Of a stretch of DNA of 64,000 nt, positions 1 to 7,546 are shown in pieces (position 1 is the first letter of the stretch; the number at the start of each line of letters is the position of its first letter). The stretch is from JBGPGW01 sp046349515. GTDB taxonomy: Bacteria; Pseudomonadota; Alphaproteobacteria; CADEGL01. The stretch spans positions 1 through 64,000 of the forward strand of contig JAXMCE010000010.1 in assembly GCA_046349515.1 (NCBI GenBank). The letters are read 5' to 3'. Under the pieces are notes generated by a model, which did no database searches, was not told where the DNA came from, and saw only the letters and a program-made list of their open reading frames with translations. Both the position numbers and the translations under genes were made by a program.

Positions 1-699
1 CGTGGCAAAGCGCGGATTGGTCTCGAGGCGATCGAGGCGGAAGGAAATCGGGTAGAGAGGCGCGAAGGCGGCGGCGAGATCGGCCAGGACGACGCCGATC
101 ATGCGCTGGATCAGGTTGCGTTCGATCGTCGTATAGGGTCGGCCTTCGATGCGCATCGACGCGCCACCCCGTCGACCCCCGAGCAGCACGTCGACGGTCG
201 AATAGATGAGCGAGCTTTCGACGAAGATCAGGCCGTAGTTTTGCCACTCCGTGGCCTCGAACACGCCCAGCATCGCCGGGAGCGGGATCGTGTTGAGGTA
301 CTCGCCGAAGCGCACCGAGAAAATATTGTCGATCGAGACTTCGACGTTGTCGGAGGTGAAGTTCCGGAGGCTGGTGCTCAGCAGACGGACCAGGCGATCG
401 TAGACGACTTCCAGCATCGGAAGCCGTTCGTAGGAGACAAGGCCGCTGTCGAGAATGGCAGCGATGCCTTTGTTCGACTCGCCATCGCCCGCCCCGCCTT
501 GGACGCCGAGGAGACTGTCGATTTCGTCCTGGTCGAGAACGCGCGTGCTGGCGCCGATCGACGCAGCACCCGGCTCGGCCTCGACGGACTTTTCGCCCTC
601 TTCGCCGCCTTCTTCGGCAAGCGCCGCCCACTCGGCGGCCATGCGCTCTTCTTCGCTGAGCGCGCTGCCGGACTCTTGGTTCTCTGTCGCGTCGGCCAT
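1..699 (-). CDS. fliM: Flagellar motor switch protein FliM (C-terminus beyond window)
   Basis: Rotor C-ring protein that binds phosphorylated CheY and sets rotation direction. The 233 visible residues run from an ATG at 699 to the window edge with no stop, so the FliN-like SpoA end is missing. The CheY-binding motif DQDEIDSLLG is clear but lies at about residues 56-65, after an acidic extension with EEERMAAEWAAL; in enteric FliM it is within the first 16 residues. After it comes the CheC-like middle domain (YDRLVRLLSTSLRNF, VDVLLGGRRGG). The start lies 8 bp after fliL, so the two are co-transcribed. Identity is secure; the role of the extension is unknown. Confidence 0.93.
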   Translation of the reverse strand, partial: MADATENQESGSALSEEERMAAEWAALAEEGGEEGEKSVEAEPGAASIGASTRVLDQDEIDSLLGVQGGAGDGESNKGIAAILDSGLVSYERLPMLEVVYDRLVRLLSTSLRNFTSDNVEVSIDNIFSVRFGEYLNTIPLPAMLGVFEATEWQNYGLIFVESSLIYSTVDVLLGGRRGGASMRIEGRPYTTIERNLIQRMIGVVLADLAAAFAPLYPISFRLDRLETNPRFAT

Positions 700-707
700 G
701 CGCTCGT

Positions 708-1256
708 CTACTGGATCAGCAATTCGCGGAACAGCACGTCCGAGACCTTCACGGGTTCCGCCGCGGCATTGACCCGCCGGAGCAGCTCCTCGCGCACGCG
801 ATAGATGCCTTCGGACCCCTGCAGGTCTTCGACCCTGAGGTCGCGCAAGTAGATCTGGAAGCTGTCGACGATCCGGGGCTGAAGAGCCTTCAGCTTGTGT
901 CCGTCCTCGGCATTCTCGATTTCGAGGCTGACGTTGAGCTTGAGGAAATTGCTCTTTCGTCCGGCCGAGGTCAGGTTCACGACGATGTCGGGCAATTCGA
1001 AGAAGGTCGGCGGCGGCCGGCTGGCCTTGGCCTTCGCTTCCGCGGCCGCCAATTCCTCGGGGTTCGGCTCATGGGAGCCGAACACTCCGCCAAGATAGGC
1101 GCCCAACGCACCGCCCACGATGAGAAGGACCGGCAGGACGATGAAGAGGATGATTTTCTTGCCGGCCAGGCGCCGCTTTTGCGGCTTTTCCTCGCCTTCG
1201 GCGCCTTCCGGGGCCGCCGAATCTTCGCGTTCCTCGTCTTTGGTCTTTTCAGCCAT
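708..1256 (-). CDS. fliL: Flagellar basal body-associated protein FliL
   Basis: Single-pass inner-membrane protein that surrounds the stator units and supports torque. The 182-residue product has a charged cytoplasmic N-terminus, one membrane segment at about residues 33-55 (IILFIVLPVLLIVGGALGAYL) and a periplasmic domain with the family pattern FFELPDIVVNL and a C-terminal VREELLRRVN...VLFRELLIQ. It is the first gene of a leftward unit continuing into fliM. The 270-bp gap to flgF on the other strand carries a strong rightward sigma-54 promoter, an ftr-like dyad, and only a weak leftward promoter candidate. Confidence 0.95.
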   Translation of the reverse strand: MAEKTKDEEREDSAAPEGAEGEEKPQKRRLAGKKIILFIVLPVLLIVGGALGAYLGGVFGSHEPNPEELAAAEAKAKASRPPPTFFELPDIVVNLTSAGRKSNFLKLNVSLEIENAEDGHKLKALQPRIVDSFQIYLRDLRVEDLQGSEGIYRVREELLRRVNAAAEPVKVSDVLFRELLIQ

Positions 1257-1352
1257 CCGCGCTCTCGTTGTCGGCCGTTGTCATGCGGGGCCCGCAGGGC
1301 GGTCGCCCCAGGACATGAGCGCGACGTTAGCCTTATCGCGTTAACAAGACCT

Positions 1353-1368
1353 TGCATCAGGCCGGCCC
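1353..1368 (-). promoter_or_regulatory. Weak sigma-54-like promoter candidate for fliL-fliM
   Basis: On the minus strand the sequence reads GGGCCGGCCTGATGCA, with correct GG-N10-GC spacing but a poor -24 box and ATGC instead of TTGC. It lies about 100 bp before fliL. It could share the dyad at 1383-1397 with the flgF promoter, but the dyad would then be unusually close. In Caulobacter fliLM is an early gene, so a CtrA-type promoter is also possible; no good CtrA box is visible here. Confidence 0.25.
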
Positions 1369-1382
1369 TGGCACCTTTCGCC

Positions 1383-1397
1383 CGGCAATTCTTGCCG
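1383..1397. promoter_or_regulatory. ftr-like dyad (putative FlbD site) upstream of flgF
   Basis: CGGCAA-TTC-TTGCCG, a perfect 6-3-6 inverted repeat 62 bp upstream of the flgF sigma-54 promoter. The same dyad recurs before flgI, flagellin, fliS2, fliK and fliF. Its form resembles the Caulobacter ftr element bound by FlbD, as I recall it; FlbD itself is encoded at 43129. Confidence 0.7.
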
Positions 1398-1459
1398 AAT
1401 GGGCCGTCGGCGGGCACCCAAATCAAATCTAACCCATTGACGAATCACGATTTAGCACC

Positions 1460-1475
1460 TGGCACGGCGTCTGCA
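1460..1475 (+). promoter_or_regulatory. Sigma-54 promoter of flgF operon
   Basis: TGGCACGGCGTCTGCA matches the -24/-12 consensus TGGCACG-N4-TTGCA except for one base, with GG-N10-GC spacing. The expected start point is near 1486, about 40 bp before the flgF ATG. This also rules out the longer in-frame extension of flgF upstream of 1527. Confidence 0.85.
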
Positions 1476-1526
1476 ACAGAGGCGGGGACGACCCACAGAC
1501 ACCCAACCTCGGACGCCCGGCAGACG

Positions 1527-2249
1527 ATGGACAACACAGCGTATATTTCTCTTTCGCGGCAAGCCGCGACGCACCGTCAGATGGAAGTGATCGCGAACAA
1601 CATCGCGAACGCGTCGACCCCCGCCTATAAGGCCGAGCGCCTTCTCTTCTCCGAATACCTGTCCAAGGGCTCGAACAACAATCAGAGCGTCTCCTTCGTC
1701 CAGGACAGCTCCGTTATCCGCGACACGAGCGAGGGTGCCCTCAGCGAGACCAAGAACCCGTTCGATCTTGCGATCAAGGGCGATGGGTATTTCGTGGTCC
1801 AGGGCCAAAGCGAGCCGAACTACTCGCGCAACGGCCGTCTCCACCTCAATGAGGACGGCAAGCTGGTCAACAACTTGAACATGCCGGTGCTCGATGAGAG
1901 CGACCGGCCGATCACGATCGAGCCGGGCATCGCGCGAATCGAGATCAGCCAGGACGGCACGATCAAGGGAGAGAACGGCGAGATCGGTCGCATCAAGATC
2001 GTGCGCTTCGACGACGAGCAGAGCCTCACGCGGCTCTCGAGCGCTCTCTATCGCACGGACGCGGCTCCGCAGCCGGCGACGGAGTCCAAGGTGTTCCAGG
2101 GGATGCTCGAGGAATCGAACGTCCGGCCGATCGTCGAGATCACCAACATGATCGACGCGCACCGCAGCTACCAGAACAGCCAGCAGATGATCCAGAACGA
2201 GCACGAGCGCGTTCTCAAATCCATCGAAACACTGACTCACGCGGCATAA
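1527..2249 (+). CDS. flgF: Flagellar proximal rod protein FlgF
   Basis: Proximal rod subunit of the flagellar axial structure, exported by the type III system. The 240-residue product starts MDNTAYISLSRQ, followed by the rod/hook N-terminal signature ANNIANASTPAYKAE and the FlgE/F/G domain motif FDLAIKGDGYFVVQ; the C-terminus ends in the conserved helix VEITNMIDAHRSYQNSQQMI. The open frame continues far upstream, but the sigma-54 promoter at 1460 and the N-terminal homology fix the start at 1527. First gene of flgF-flgG-flgA-flgH. Confidence 0.96.
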   Translation: MDNTAYISLSRQAATHRQMEVIANNIANASTPAYKAERLLFSEYLSKGSNNNQSVSFVQDSSVIRDTSEGALSETKNPFDLAIKGDGYFVVQGQSEPNYSRNGRLHLNEDGKLVNNLNMPVLDESDRPITIEPGIARIEISQDGTIKGENGEIGRIKIVRFDDEQSLTRLSSALYRTDAAPQPATESKVFQGMLEESNVRPIVEITNMIDAHRSYQNSQQMIQNEHERVLKSIETLTHAA

Positions 2250-2265
2250 CGAAAGGGTTCACATC

Positions 2266-3054
2266 ATGAGATCGCTCAGCATCGCAGCGACAGGCATGCT
2301 TGCACAGCAGCTCAACGTCGAAGTGATCTCCAACAACATCGCCAACGTCAACACGACGTCCTACAAGCGCCAGCGCGCCGAGTTCCAGGACCTGCTGTAC
2401 CAGAACCAGCGTCGCGTCGGCTCGAGCTCGTCCTCGAACGGGACCGTGGTTCCGACCGGCGTGCAGCTCGGCCTCGGCGTCAAGGCCGCGGCGGTCTACC
2501 GCATCAGCTCCCAGGGCAATCTCACGTCGACCGACAACACGCTCGACCTCGCGGTCCAGGGCAACGGCTATTTCCAGGTCACGCTGCCCAACGGCGAGAC
2601 CGCCTTCACGCGCGCCGGCTCCTTCCAGCTGAGCCCGACCGGCAGCATCGTGACCTCGGAAGGCTATGCGCTCGCGCCGGGCATCACCATTCCGTCCGAT
2701 GCGACGTCGGTCACCATCAATTCGAGCGGCGAAGTCCTCGTGCAGCTCGACGGCCAGGTCGCCGAGCAGAACGTCGGAACGATCGATCTCGCGAACTTCC
2801 CCAATCCGGCCGGCCTGCAGATGGTCGGCGGCAACCTCCTGCTGCAGACGCCCGCCTCGGGCCAGCCCAAGGTCGGCGCGCCCGGCACGCCCGGTTTCGG
2901 GACCATTCTCCAGGGCTTCCTCGAGACCTCGAACGTCAACATCGTGCAGGAGATCACCAACCTGATCACGGCGCAGCGCGCCTACGAAATGAACTCAAAG
3001 GTCATCCAGACGTCCGATGAGATGATGGCCCAGCTCAACCAGCTGCGCGGCTAG
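2266..3054 (+). CDS. flgG: Flagellar distal rod protein FlgG
   Basis: Distal rod subunit that crosses the peptidoglycan and outer membrane. It has 262 residues, the usual FlgG length. The N-terminus MRSLSIAATGMLAQQLNVEVISNN and the insert YQNQRRVGSSSSSNGTVVPTG are typical of FlgG, as are LDLAVQGNGYFQV and the end EITNLITAQRAYEMNSKVIQ. It follows flgF by 16 bp, behind a ribosome site in GAAAGGGTTCAC. Confidence 0.97.
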   Translation: MRSLSIAATGMLAQQLNVEVISNNIANVNTTSYKRQRAEFQDLLYQNQRRVGSSSSSNGTVVPTGVQLGLGVKAAAVYRISSQGNLTSTDNTLDLAVQGNGYFQVTLPNGETAFTRAGSFQLSPTGSIVTSEGYALAPGITIPSDATSVTINSSGEVLVQLDGQVAEQNVGTIDLANFPNPAGLQMVGGNLLLQTPASGQPKVGAPGTPGFGTILQGFLETSNVNIVQEITNLITAQRAYEMNSKVIQTSDEMMAQLNQLRG

Positions 3055-3058
3055 GTGC

Positions 3059-4003
3059 ATGATGACCCGGATCCTTCTCGTCCTCTTCGCTTTCCTCCTC
3101 GGCGTCGACGGCGCCCTCGCGGCCACGATCGCGGCCAAGCCGTTCGCGCTCATCAACGGCAACGTCGTGCGCCTCGGCGACATCTTCACCGATGTGGGCG
3201 ACAAGGCGGATGTCCCCGTGGGCCAAGCGCCACCGCTCGGACGCTCTCTCACGCTTGATGCCGCGGCGCTCACGGACATCGCGCGGGCGAACCAGCTCGA
3301 ATGGCGCGCATTCAGCCGCTTCGACAAGGTCGTCATCGAGCGGGCCAGCCAGTCGGTCGAAGCCGAGCAGATCGTCGCGGCCCTTCGCGAGACGCTTGCC
3401 CGCGCCGGCATCGGGCAAAATCACGACGTCCAGCTCGACACGCGCAACCTTCGCATGGTTGTCGCGGCCGGCACGGCGCCGACCGTCGAAATCCGCGACT
3501 TCCGCTATGACGACCGCTCCGAGCGATTCACGGCCCAGGCCGCGATCGTGGGCGACATGACGAACGCACCCCTCTCGCTCGCCGGCCAGGCGGTGCGCGT
3601 CATCGAAACGCCGACCCTCGTTCGCCGCATCAATCGGGGCGAAGTGATCCAGGCACACGATGTCCGGATGGCCCGGATCCGCGCCGCGACCGTTCCGGCC
3701 GAAGCTCTCATGCGCACCGAAGCCATCGTCGGCAAGGCGGCGCGCCGCGCCCTCGCACCGGGCGAATCCATCCGCGGGGCCGACCTCCAGGCCCCCGTCG
3801 TCGTCGAGAAAGGCAGCGCCGTCACCGTCGTCGTCCAGACGCCCTACATGGTGCTGACGACCCAGGGACGCGCCCTCGAAGACGGGGCCATGGGCGAGAC
3901 GATCCGCGTCATGAACTCCCGCAGCAAGAAAATCGTCGAAGCACAGGTGGCGAAGTCCGACACGGTCGTCGTGCAGGTCGCCGTCCTCAACACCGTCGAA
4001 TAG
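3059..4003 (+). CDS. flgA: P-ring assembly chaperone FlgA
   Basis: Periplasmic chaperone for P-ring (FlgI) assembly. The product is 314 residues. A signal peptide is visible (LLVLFAFLLGVDGALAATI). The C-terminal half holds the SAF-like domain: LVRRINRGEVIQAHDV, ALAPGESIRGADLQ, and a KGSAVTVVVQTPYM...EDGAMGETIRVMNSRSKK strand-rich end. At 314 residues it is longer than the enteric FlgA (about 220) but usual for Alphaproteobacteria. It starts 4 bp after the flgG stop, with a second ATG immediately after the first. Confidence 0.93.
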   Translation: MMTRILLVLFAFLLGVDGALAATIAAKPFALINGNVVRLGDIFTDVGDKADVPVGQAPPLGRSLTLDAAALTDIARANQLEWRAFSRFDKVVIERASQSVEAEQIVAALRETLARAGIGQNHDVQLDTRNLRMVVAAGTAPTVEIRDFRYDDRSERFTAQAAIVGDMTNAPLSLAGQAVRVIETPTLVRRINRGEVIQAHDVRMARIRAATVPAEALMRTEAIVGKAARRALAPGESIRGADLQAPVVVEKGSAVTVVVQTPYMVLTTQGRALEDGAMGETIRVMNSRSKKIVEAQVAKSDTVVVQVAVLNTVE

Positions 4004-4013
4004 GGGCACCCCG

Positions 4014-4781
4014 ATGTCGAATGCCACACACCGCTCGCGTCGCGCGACACTCCTCGGCGCCGCAGCCTTGAGCGCCCTCATGCTCGGCGGCTGCAACGTC
4101 ATCAACCGCCTGGCCAATGTCGGCGACTCGCCGGACCTGACGCCGGTCCAGAATCCGACCGGAGCCCCCAACTACCAGCCGGTCAGCATGCCCATGCCGG
4201 CGCCGCAGCCGATGTCGCAACAGGCCAACTCCCTGTGGCGGCCGGGCGCCCGCGCCTTCTTCAAGGACCAGCGCGCGAGCAAAGTCGGCGACATCCTGAC
4301 CGTCGTCGTGAACATTGCCGACAGCGGCGCCATCAACAACGCGACCCAGCGCAGCCGCGCCATGAGCGAGAACGCAGGAGCCAAGAACTTCCTGGGCTAT
4401 GAATCCGAAGCCGGCCAGTTCCTGCCCGAGCAGGTCGACCCGGGCAACCTGGTCAATCTGAACGGCGGCAGCGTGACCAAGGGCTCCGGCACCATTCAAA
4501 GGAACGAGACGATCACGACGCGCATCGCGGCCGTCGTCACCCAGATCCTGCCCAACGGCAATCTCGTCATCAGCGGCCGCCAGGAGGTCCGCGTCAACTT
4601 CGAGGTACGGGAGCTGCTCATCAGCGGCGTCATCCGGCCGGAGGACATCCTGTCGAGCAACACGATCAGCTCGGACAAGATCGCGGAAGCGCGCATGTCC
4701 TATGGCGGCCGTGGCCAGATCACCGACGTCCAGCAGCCGCGTTACGGTCAGCAGATCTACGACATCCTGTTCCCGTTCTAA
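4014..4781 (+). CDS. flgH: Flagellar L-ring lipoprotein FlgH
   Basis: Outer-membrane L-ring subunit. The 255-residue precursor has a lipoprotein signal with lipobox LMLGGC at about residues 23-28. Family motifs follow: NSLWRPGARAFFKDQRA, VGDILTVVVNI, LPNGNLVISGRQEVRVN, and the invariant-type end LISGVIRPEDI...RMSYGGRGQI. Last gene of the flgFGAH unit, ending at a strong hairpin shared with the convergent isomerase gene. Confidence 0.97.
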   Translation: MSNATHRSRRATLLGAAALSALMLGGCNVINRLANVGDSPDLTPVQNPTGAPNYQPVSMPMPAPQPMSQQANSLWRPGARAFFKDQRASKVGDILTVVVNIADSGAINNATQRSRAMSENAGAKNFLGYESEAGQFLPEQVDPGNLVNLNGGSVTKGSGTIQRNETITTRIAAVVTQILPNGNLVISGRQEVRVNFEVRELLISGVIRPEDILSSNTISSDKIAEARMSYGGRGQITDVQQPRYGQQIYDILFPF

Positions 4782-4783
4782 GC

Positions 4784-4808
4784 CGACGGCGCGCACGCCG
4801 CGCCGTCG
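4784..4808. terminator. Bidirectional terminator-like hairpin
   Basis: CGACGGCGCG-CACGC-CGCGCCGTCG: a perfect 10-bp GC-rich stem with a 5-base loop, three bases after the flgH stop and between two convergent genes. There is no clear U-tract, so termination efficiency is uncertain. Confidence 0.65.
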
Positions 4809-4832
4809 CCGCACGGGATCGCGCCGCCCGCG

Positions 4833-5684
4833 CTATTGCTCGGGCGGACGCGGCGTTCCGTCGAAGTTGTAGCGTTCGATCTTGGCCTTCTTGCGCAGGT
4901 CGCCGATCAGGGTCAGGACGGTGTCGCGCGCCATCTGGTTCTGGAGCTGGTCGCGCACGTCCTCGAACGGCGGCAGCGGGGCGGTCCGCTTGTCTTCGAG
5001 CTTGATGACGTGCCAGCCATACTGCGTCTCGACCGGCTTCTCGGTGATCTGGCCGGGTTTGAGGGCGAAGGCAGCCGTCGCGAAAGGCGCCACCATCTGC
5101 GTGCGCCCGAAGTAGCCGAGATCGCCGCCCGCGGCCGCGGTCGAATCCGTCGATTTCTCCTTGGCCAATGTCTCGAACGGCGTCCCTGCCTTGAGTTTCT
5201 TGATGATGGCCTCGGCTTCCGCCTTCGTCTTGACGAGGATGTGGCGGGCACGGACCTCTTCCTGGGGCGGCAGGCTCTTCACGAGTTCTTCGTAGCGCTT
5301 GCGAAGAACGTCGTCGTTGAGCACTTTCTGCACGTAGCGGCGAAGATAAGCGTCCTTGAGGAGCTGCTCCTCGAGATAAGCCAACCGGCGCTTGATATCG
5401 GGATCGTTCTGCAGCTTCTCTTTCCGCGCTTCGGCCACCACCAGCTTCGTGTCGACGAGCTCGTCAAGGAGCAGCGGGTAGACCGATTCGAGCGGCGCCG
5501 AACGGTACTGCGGCGGCAGCATCTGCTGGGCGGTTGCGACATCGGACCGCGAGATCACGGCCCGGTCGACCTTGGCCGCCACGGGATCGTCAGAGGATTT
5601 CTTCGAAAACCATTGGGCCTGTGCCGTCACGGGCACCGCCAGCATGGCTGCGGCCAACGCCAGCCGAGCGACGATCCCAACCAT
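4833..5684 (-). CDS. Periplasmic parvulin-type peptidyl-prolyl isomerase (PpiC/SurA-like)
   Basis: Periplasmic proline isomerase or foldase that assists outer-membrane or secreted proteins. The 283-residue product begins with a Sec signal ending in VPVTAQAQ. An N-terminal helical chaperone region follows, then one parvulin domain at about residues 140-240: EEVRARHILVKTKAEAEA, GGDLGYFGRTQMV, FALKPGQI and TQYGWHVIKLED. The start at 5684 is supported by GAAAGGA about 10 bp upstream; frames further upstream lack a signal peptide. It is convergent with flgH and has no obvious link to motility. Confidence 0.9.
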   Translation of the reverse strand: MVGIVARLALAAAMLAVPVTAQAQWFSKKSSDDPVAAKVDRAVISRSDVATAQQMLPPQYRSAPLESVYPLLLDELVDTKLVVAEARKEKLQNDPDIKRRLAYLEEQLLKDAYLRRYVQKVLNDDVLRKRYEELVKSLPPQEEVRARHILVKTKAEAEAIIKKLKAGTPFETLAKEKSTDSTAAAGGDLGYFGRTQMVAPFATAAFALKPGQITEKPVETQYGWHVIKLEDKRTAPLPPFEDVRDQLQNQMARDTVLTLIGDLRKKAKIERYNFDGTPRPPEQ

Positions 5685-5909
5685 GGATGTTCCTTTCACG
5701 AGGTCCCCCCGATGTGGCGGAGCGAAGGCCGTCTTGCCCGCCATCCGCGCCTTGGTGCGGCTCAAAGGCGTAAGGCAGCCCGGCCAGCGAAACAAGAGAA
5801 ACCTCGCACATGAAGGAGTTGCCGCGCTGCAACATCGAACGCCAGCAATGATGAAGTTGTCCGGCGTCAAGCAAACGCCGAATTTTGTTGCCCAGACATC
5901 TTTTAGACT

Positions 5910-5922
5910 GCTAATAGTTAGC
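5910..5922. promoter_or_regulatory. Palindrome upstream of marR, candidate operator
   Basis: GCTAA-TAG-TTAGC, a perfect 5-3-5 inverted repeat in an AT-rich stretch 20 bp before the marR start, overlapping the expected -10 region. MarR proteins usually bind such short dyads at their own promoter, so autorepression of marR-emrA-emrB is a natural reading. Confidence 0.55.
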
Positions 5923-5942
5923 TAGCTTAGAGACTCCACCCC

Positions 5943-6437
5943 ATGGCGCTCCGCAATCTCGACCGAAGCTTCGGCTTCCTGCTTCACGACGTGTCGCGCC
6001 TGCTCCGCATCGAATACAACCGGCGTGTCCGCCACCTCGGCCTGACCCGATCGCAATGGCGTGTGATCGCGCACCTCTCGCGCAACGAAGGCGCCACACA
6101 AACGGAGCTGGCCGATATCCTGGAGATCGAGAGCGCGACTCTTGCGCGGCTTCTCGACCGGCTGGAAACCTCGGGCTGGCTCGAACGGCGGCCGGCGCCC
6201 AACGACCGCCGGGCCAACCACCTCTACCTGACCGATAAACCCGCCGCCATCATCGATGAGATGTTCGCGATCTCGGCTGGGTTGCAGAAGGACACGCTGG
6301 CCGGACTTCCGGCCGCTGAGCGCGAGCGTCTCATCGACACGTTGCTCGGCATCAAACGCAATCTGTTGGACATGACCACGCCTGCCACCGCTCCGGGCGA
6401 GCCGGAGCGCGAGCGCAGAGCCGCTACTGGAGCCTGA
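5943..6437 (+). CDS. MarR family transcriptional regulator
   Basis: 164-residue winged-helix repressor. The MarR core is visible: LTRSQWRVIAHLSRNEGATQ, the recognition region TELADILEIESATLARLLDRLE and the wing GWLERRPAPNDRRANHLYLT. It lies 5 bp ahead of emrA and is clearly the local regulator of the efflux operon. The ligand cannot be read from the sequence. A dyad lies at 5910-5922. Confidence 0.93.
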   Translation: MALRNLDRSFGFLLHDVSRLLRIEYNRRVRHLGLTRSQWRVIAHLSRNEGATQTELADILEIESATLARLLDRLETSGWLERRPAPNDRRANHLYLTDKPAAIIDEMFAISAGLQKDTLAGLPAAERERLIDTLLGIKRNLLDMTTPATAPGEPERERRAATGA

Positions 6438-6442
6438 CACGC

Positions 6443-7543
6443 ATGTCGTCATCTGAACAACCGAGCCCTCCCCCGACCCGCGGCCCGCTGGGCTCGCGAC
6501 GATTGGTTCGGGTCGTCCTTCTGGCCCTGGCGCCCGTCATCGCGCTCTTCGTGGGCATCTATTTCTACGCGACGGGCGGCCGCTACGTGACCACCGAAAA
6601 CGCCTACGTGAAATCGGACAAGGTCGCGATCAGCACCGACGTCTCGGGGCGCGTGATCGACGTCAAGATCGTCGACAACCAGACCGTCAAGGCCGGCACC
6701 CTGCTCTTCCGACTCGATGCGGAGCCGTTCAAGATCGCGCTCGAGGAGGCCGAAGCGAAGCTGCGCGCGACCCGGACCGAAGTCGAGGCCCTGCGGGCGC
6801 AATACCGACAGAAGCGCCAGGACCTGACCAAGGCGGAAATCGACATCACCTTCGCCAAGCGCGAGTTCGAGCGTCAGCAGCAGTTGATCCAGCAGGGGCA
6901 TGTCACGCGCTCGAAATTCGACGACGCCATGCACAATCTGGAGCGCGCGCAGCAACAGGCCAACGCGGCCCGCGAGGAGATGAACCAGGTGGCCGCCAAC
7001 CTCGGCGGCGATCCGAACATGCCGGTCGAGCAGCACCCCAAATATCTCGAGGCGCTCTCCAAGCGCGACGACGCCGCCCTCGACCTTCGACGGGTCGACG
7101 TCTTTGCCCCCATTGAAGGTGTCGTCACGCGCATGACGTTGCAGCCGGGCGAGCACGTCGAGCGCGGCTCACCCGTGTTCAGTATCGTCAAGACGACGTC
7201 CATGTGGGTCGAAGCGAATTTGAAAGAGACGGAGCTCACCTACGTGCGGCCCGGCCAGCAGGCAGAAATCACGGTCGACGCTTATCCGGGCTTTGCCTGG
7301 AAGGCCAAGGTCGAAAGCGTGAGTCCGGCGACGGGCGCCGAGTTCTCGCTCCTGCCTCCGCAGAACGCGACCGGCAACTGGGTCAAGGTCGTCCAGCGCG
7401 TGCCGGTGAAGCTGATCATCGAGCCGCACGATGACGCACCGCCACTTCGCGCCGGCATCAGCGTCGTGGTCGAAATCGACACCGGCCATGAGCGGGAGAT
7501 GCCGTCCTTCATCCGAAGTGCCCTTGCCTGGTTCAAAGGCTGA
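6443..7543 (+). CDS. emrA: HlyD/EmrA family membrane fusion protein
   Basis: Periplasmic adaptor of a tripartite drug efflux pump. The 366-residue product has one N-terminal membrane anchor at about residues 22-45 (VVLLALAPVIALFVGIYFYA). Then come the lipoyl half-motif TDVSGRVIDVKIVDNQTVKAG, a coiled-coil hairpin (about residues 95-185), and the second lipoyl half DVFAPIEGVVTRMTLQPGEHV, then the beta-barrel WVEANLKETELTYV. With the DHA2 transporter downstream it makes an EmrAB-type pump; the outer-membrane channel is not in the window. Confidence 0.93.
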   Translation: MSSSEQPSPPPTRGPLGSRRLVRVVLLALAPVIALFVGIYFYATGGRYVTTENAYVKSDKVAISTDVSGRVIDVKIVDNQTVKAGTLLFRLDAEPFKIALEEAEAKLRATRTEVEALRAQYRQKRQDLTKAEIDITFAKREFERQQQLIQQGHVTRSKFDDAMHNLERAQQQANAAREEMNQVAANLGGDPNMPVEQHPKYLEALSKRDDAALDLRRVDVFAPIEGVVTRMTLQPGEHVERGSPVFSIVKTTSMWVEANLKETELTYVRPGQQAEITVDAYPGFAWKAKVESVSPATGAEFSLLPPQNATGNWVKVVQRVPVKLIIEPHDDAPPLRAGISVVVEIDTGHEREMPSFIRSALAWFKG

Positions 7544-7546
7544 TCG

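Noticed and set aside
897..1526. Upstream in-frame extension of flgF
   Set aside because: It runs antisense to fliL, and the sigma-54 promoter at 1460 starts transcription inside it. The FlgF N-terminal signature begins at 1527.
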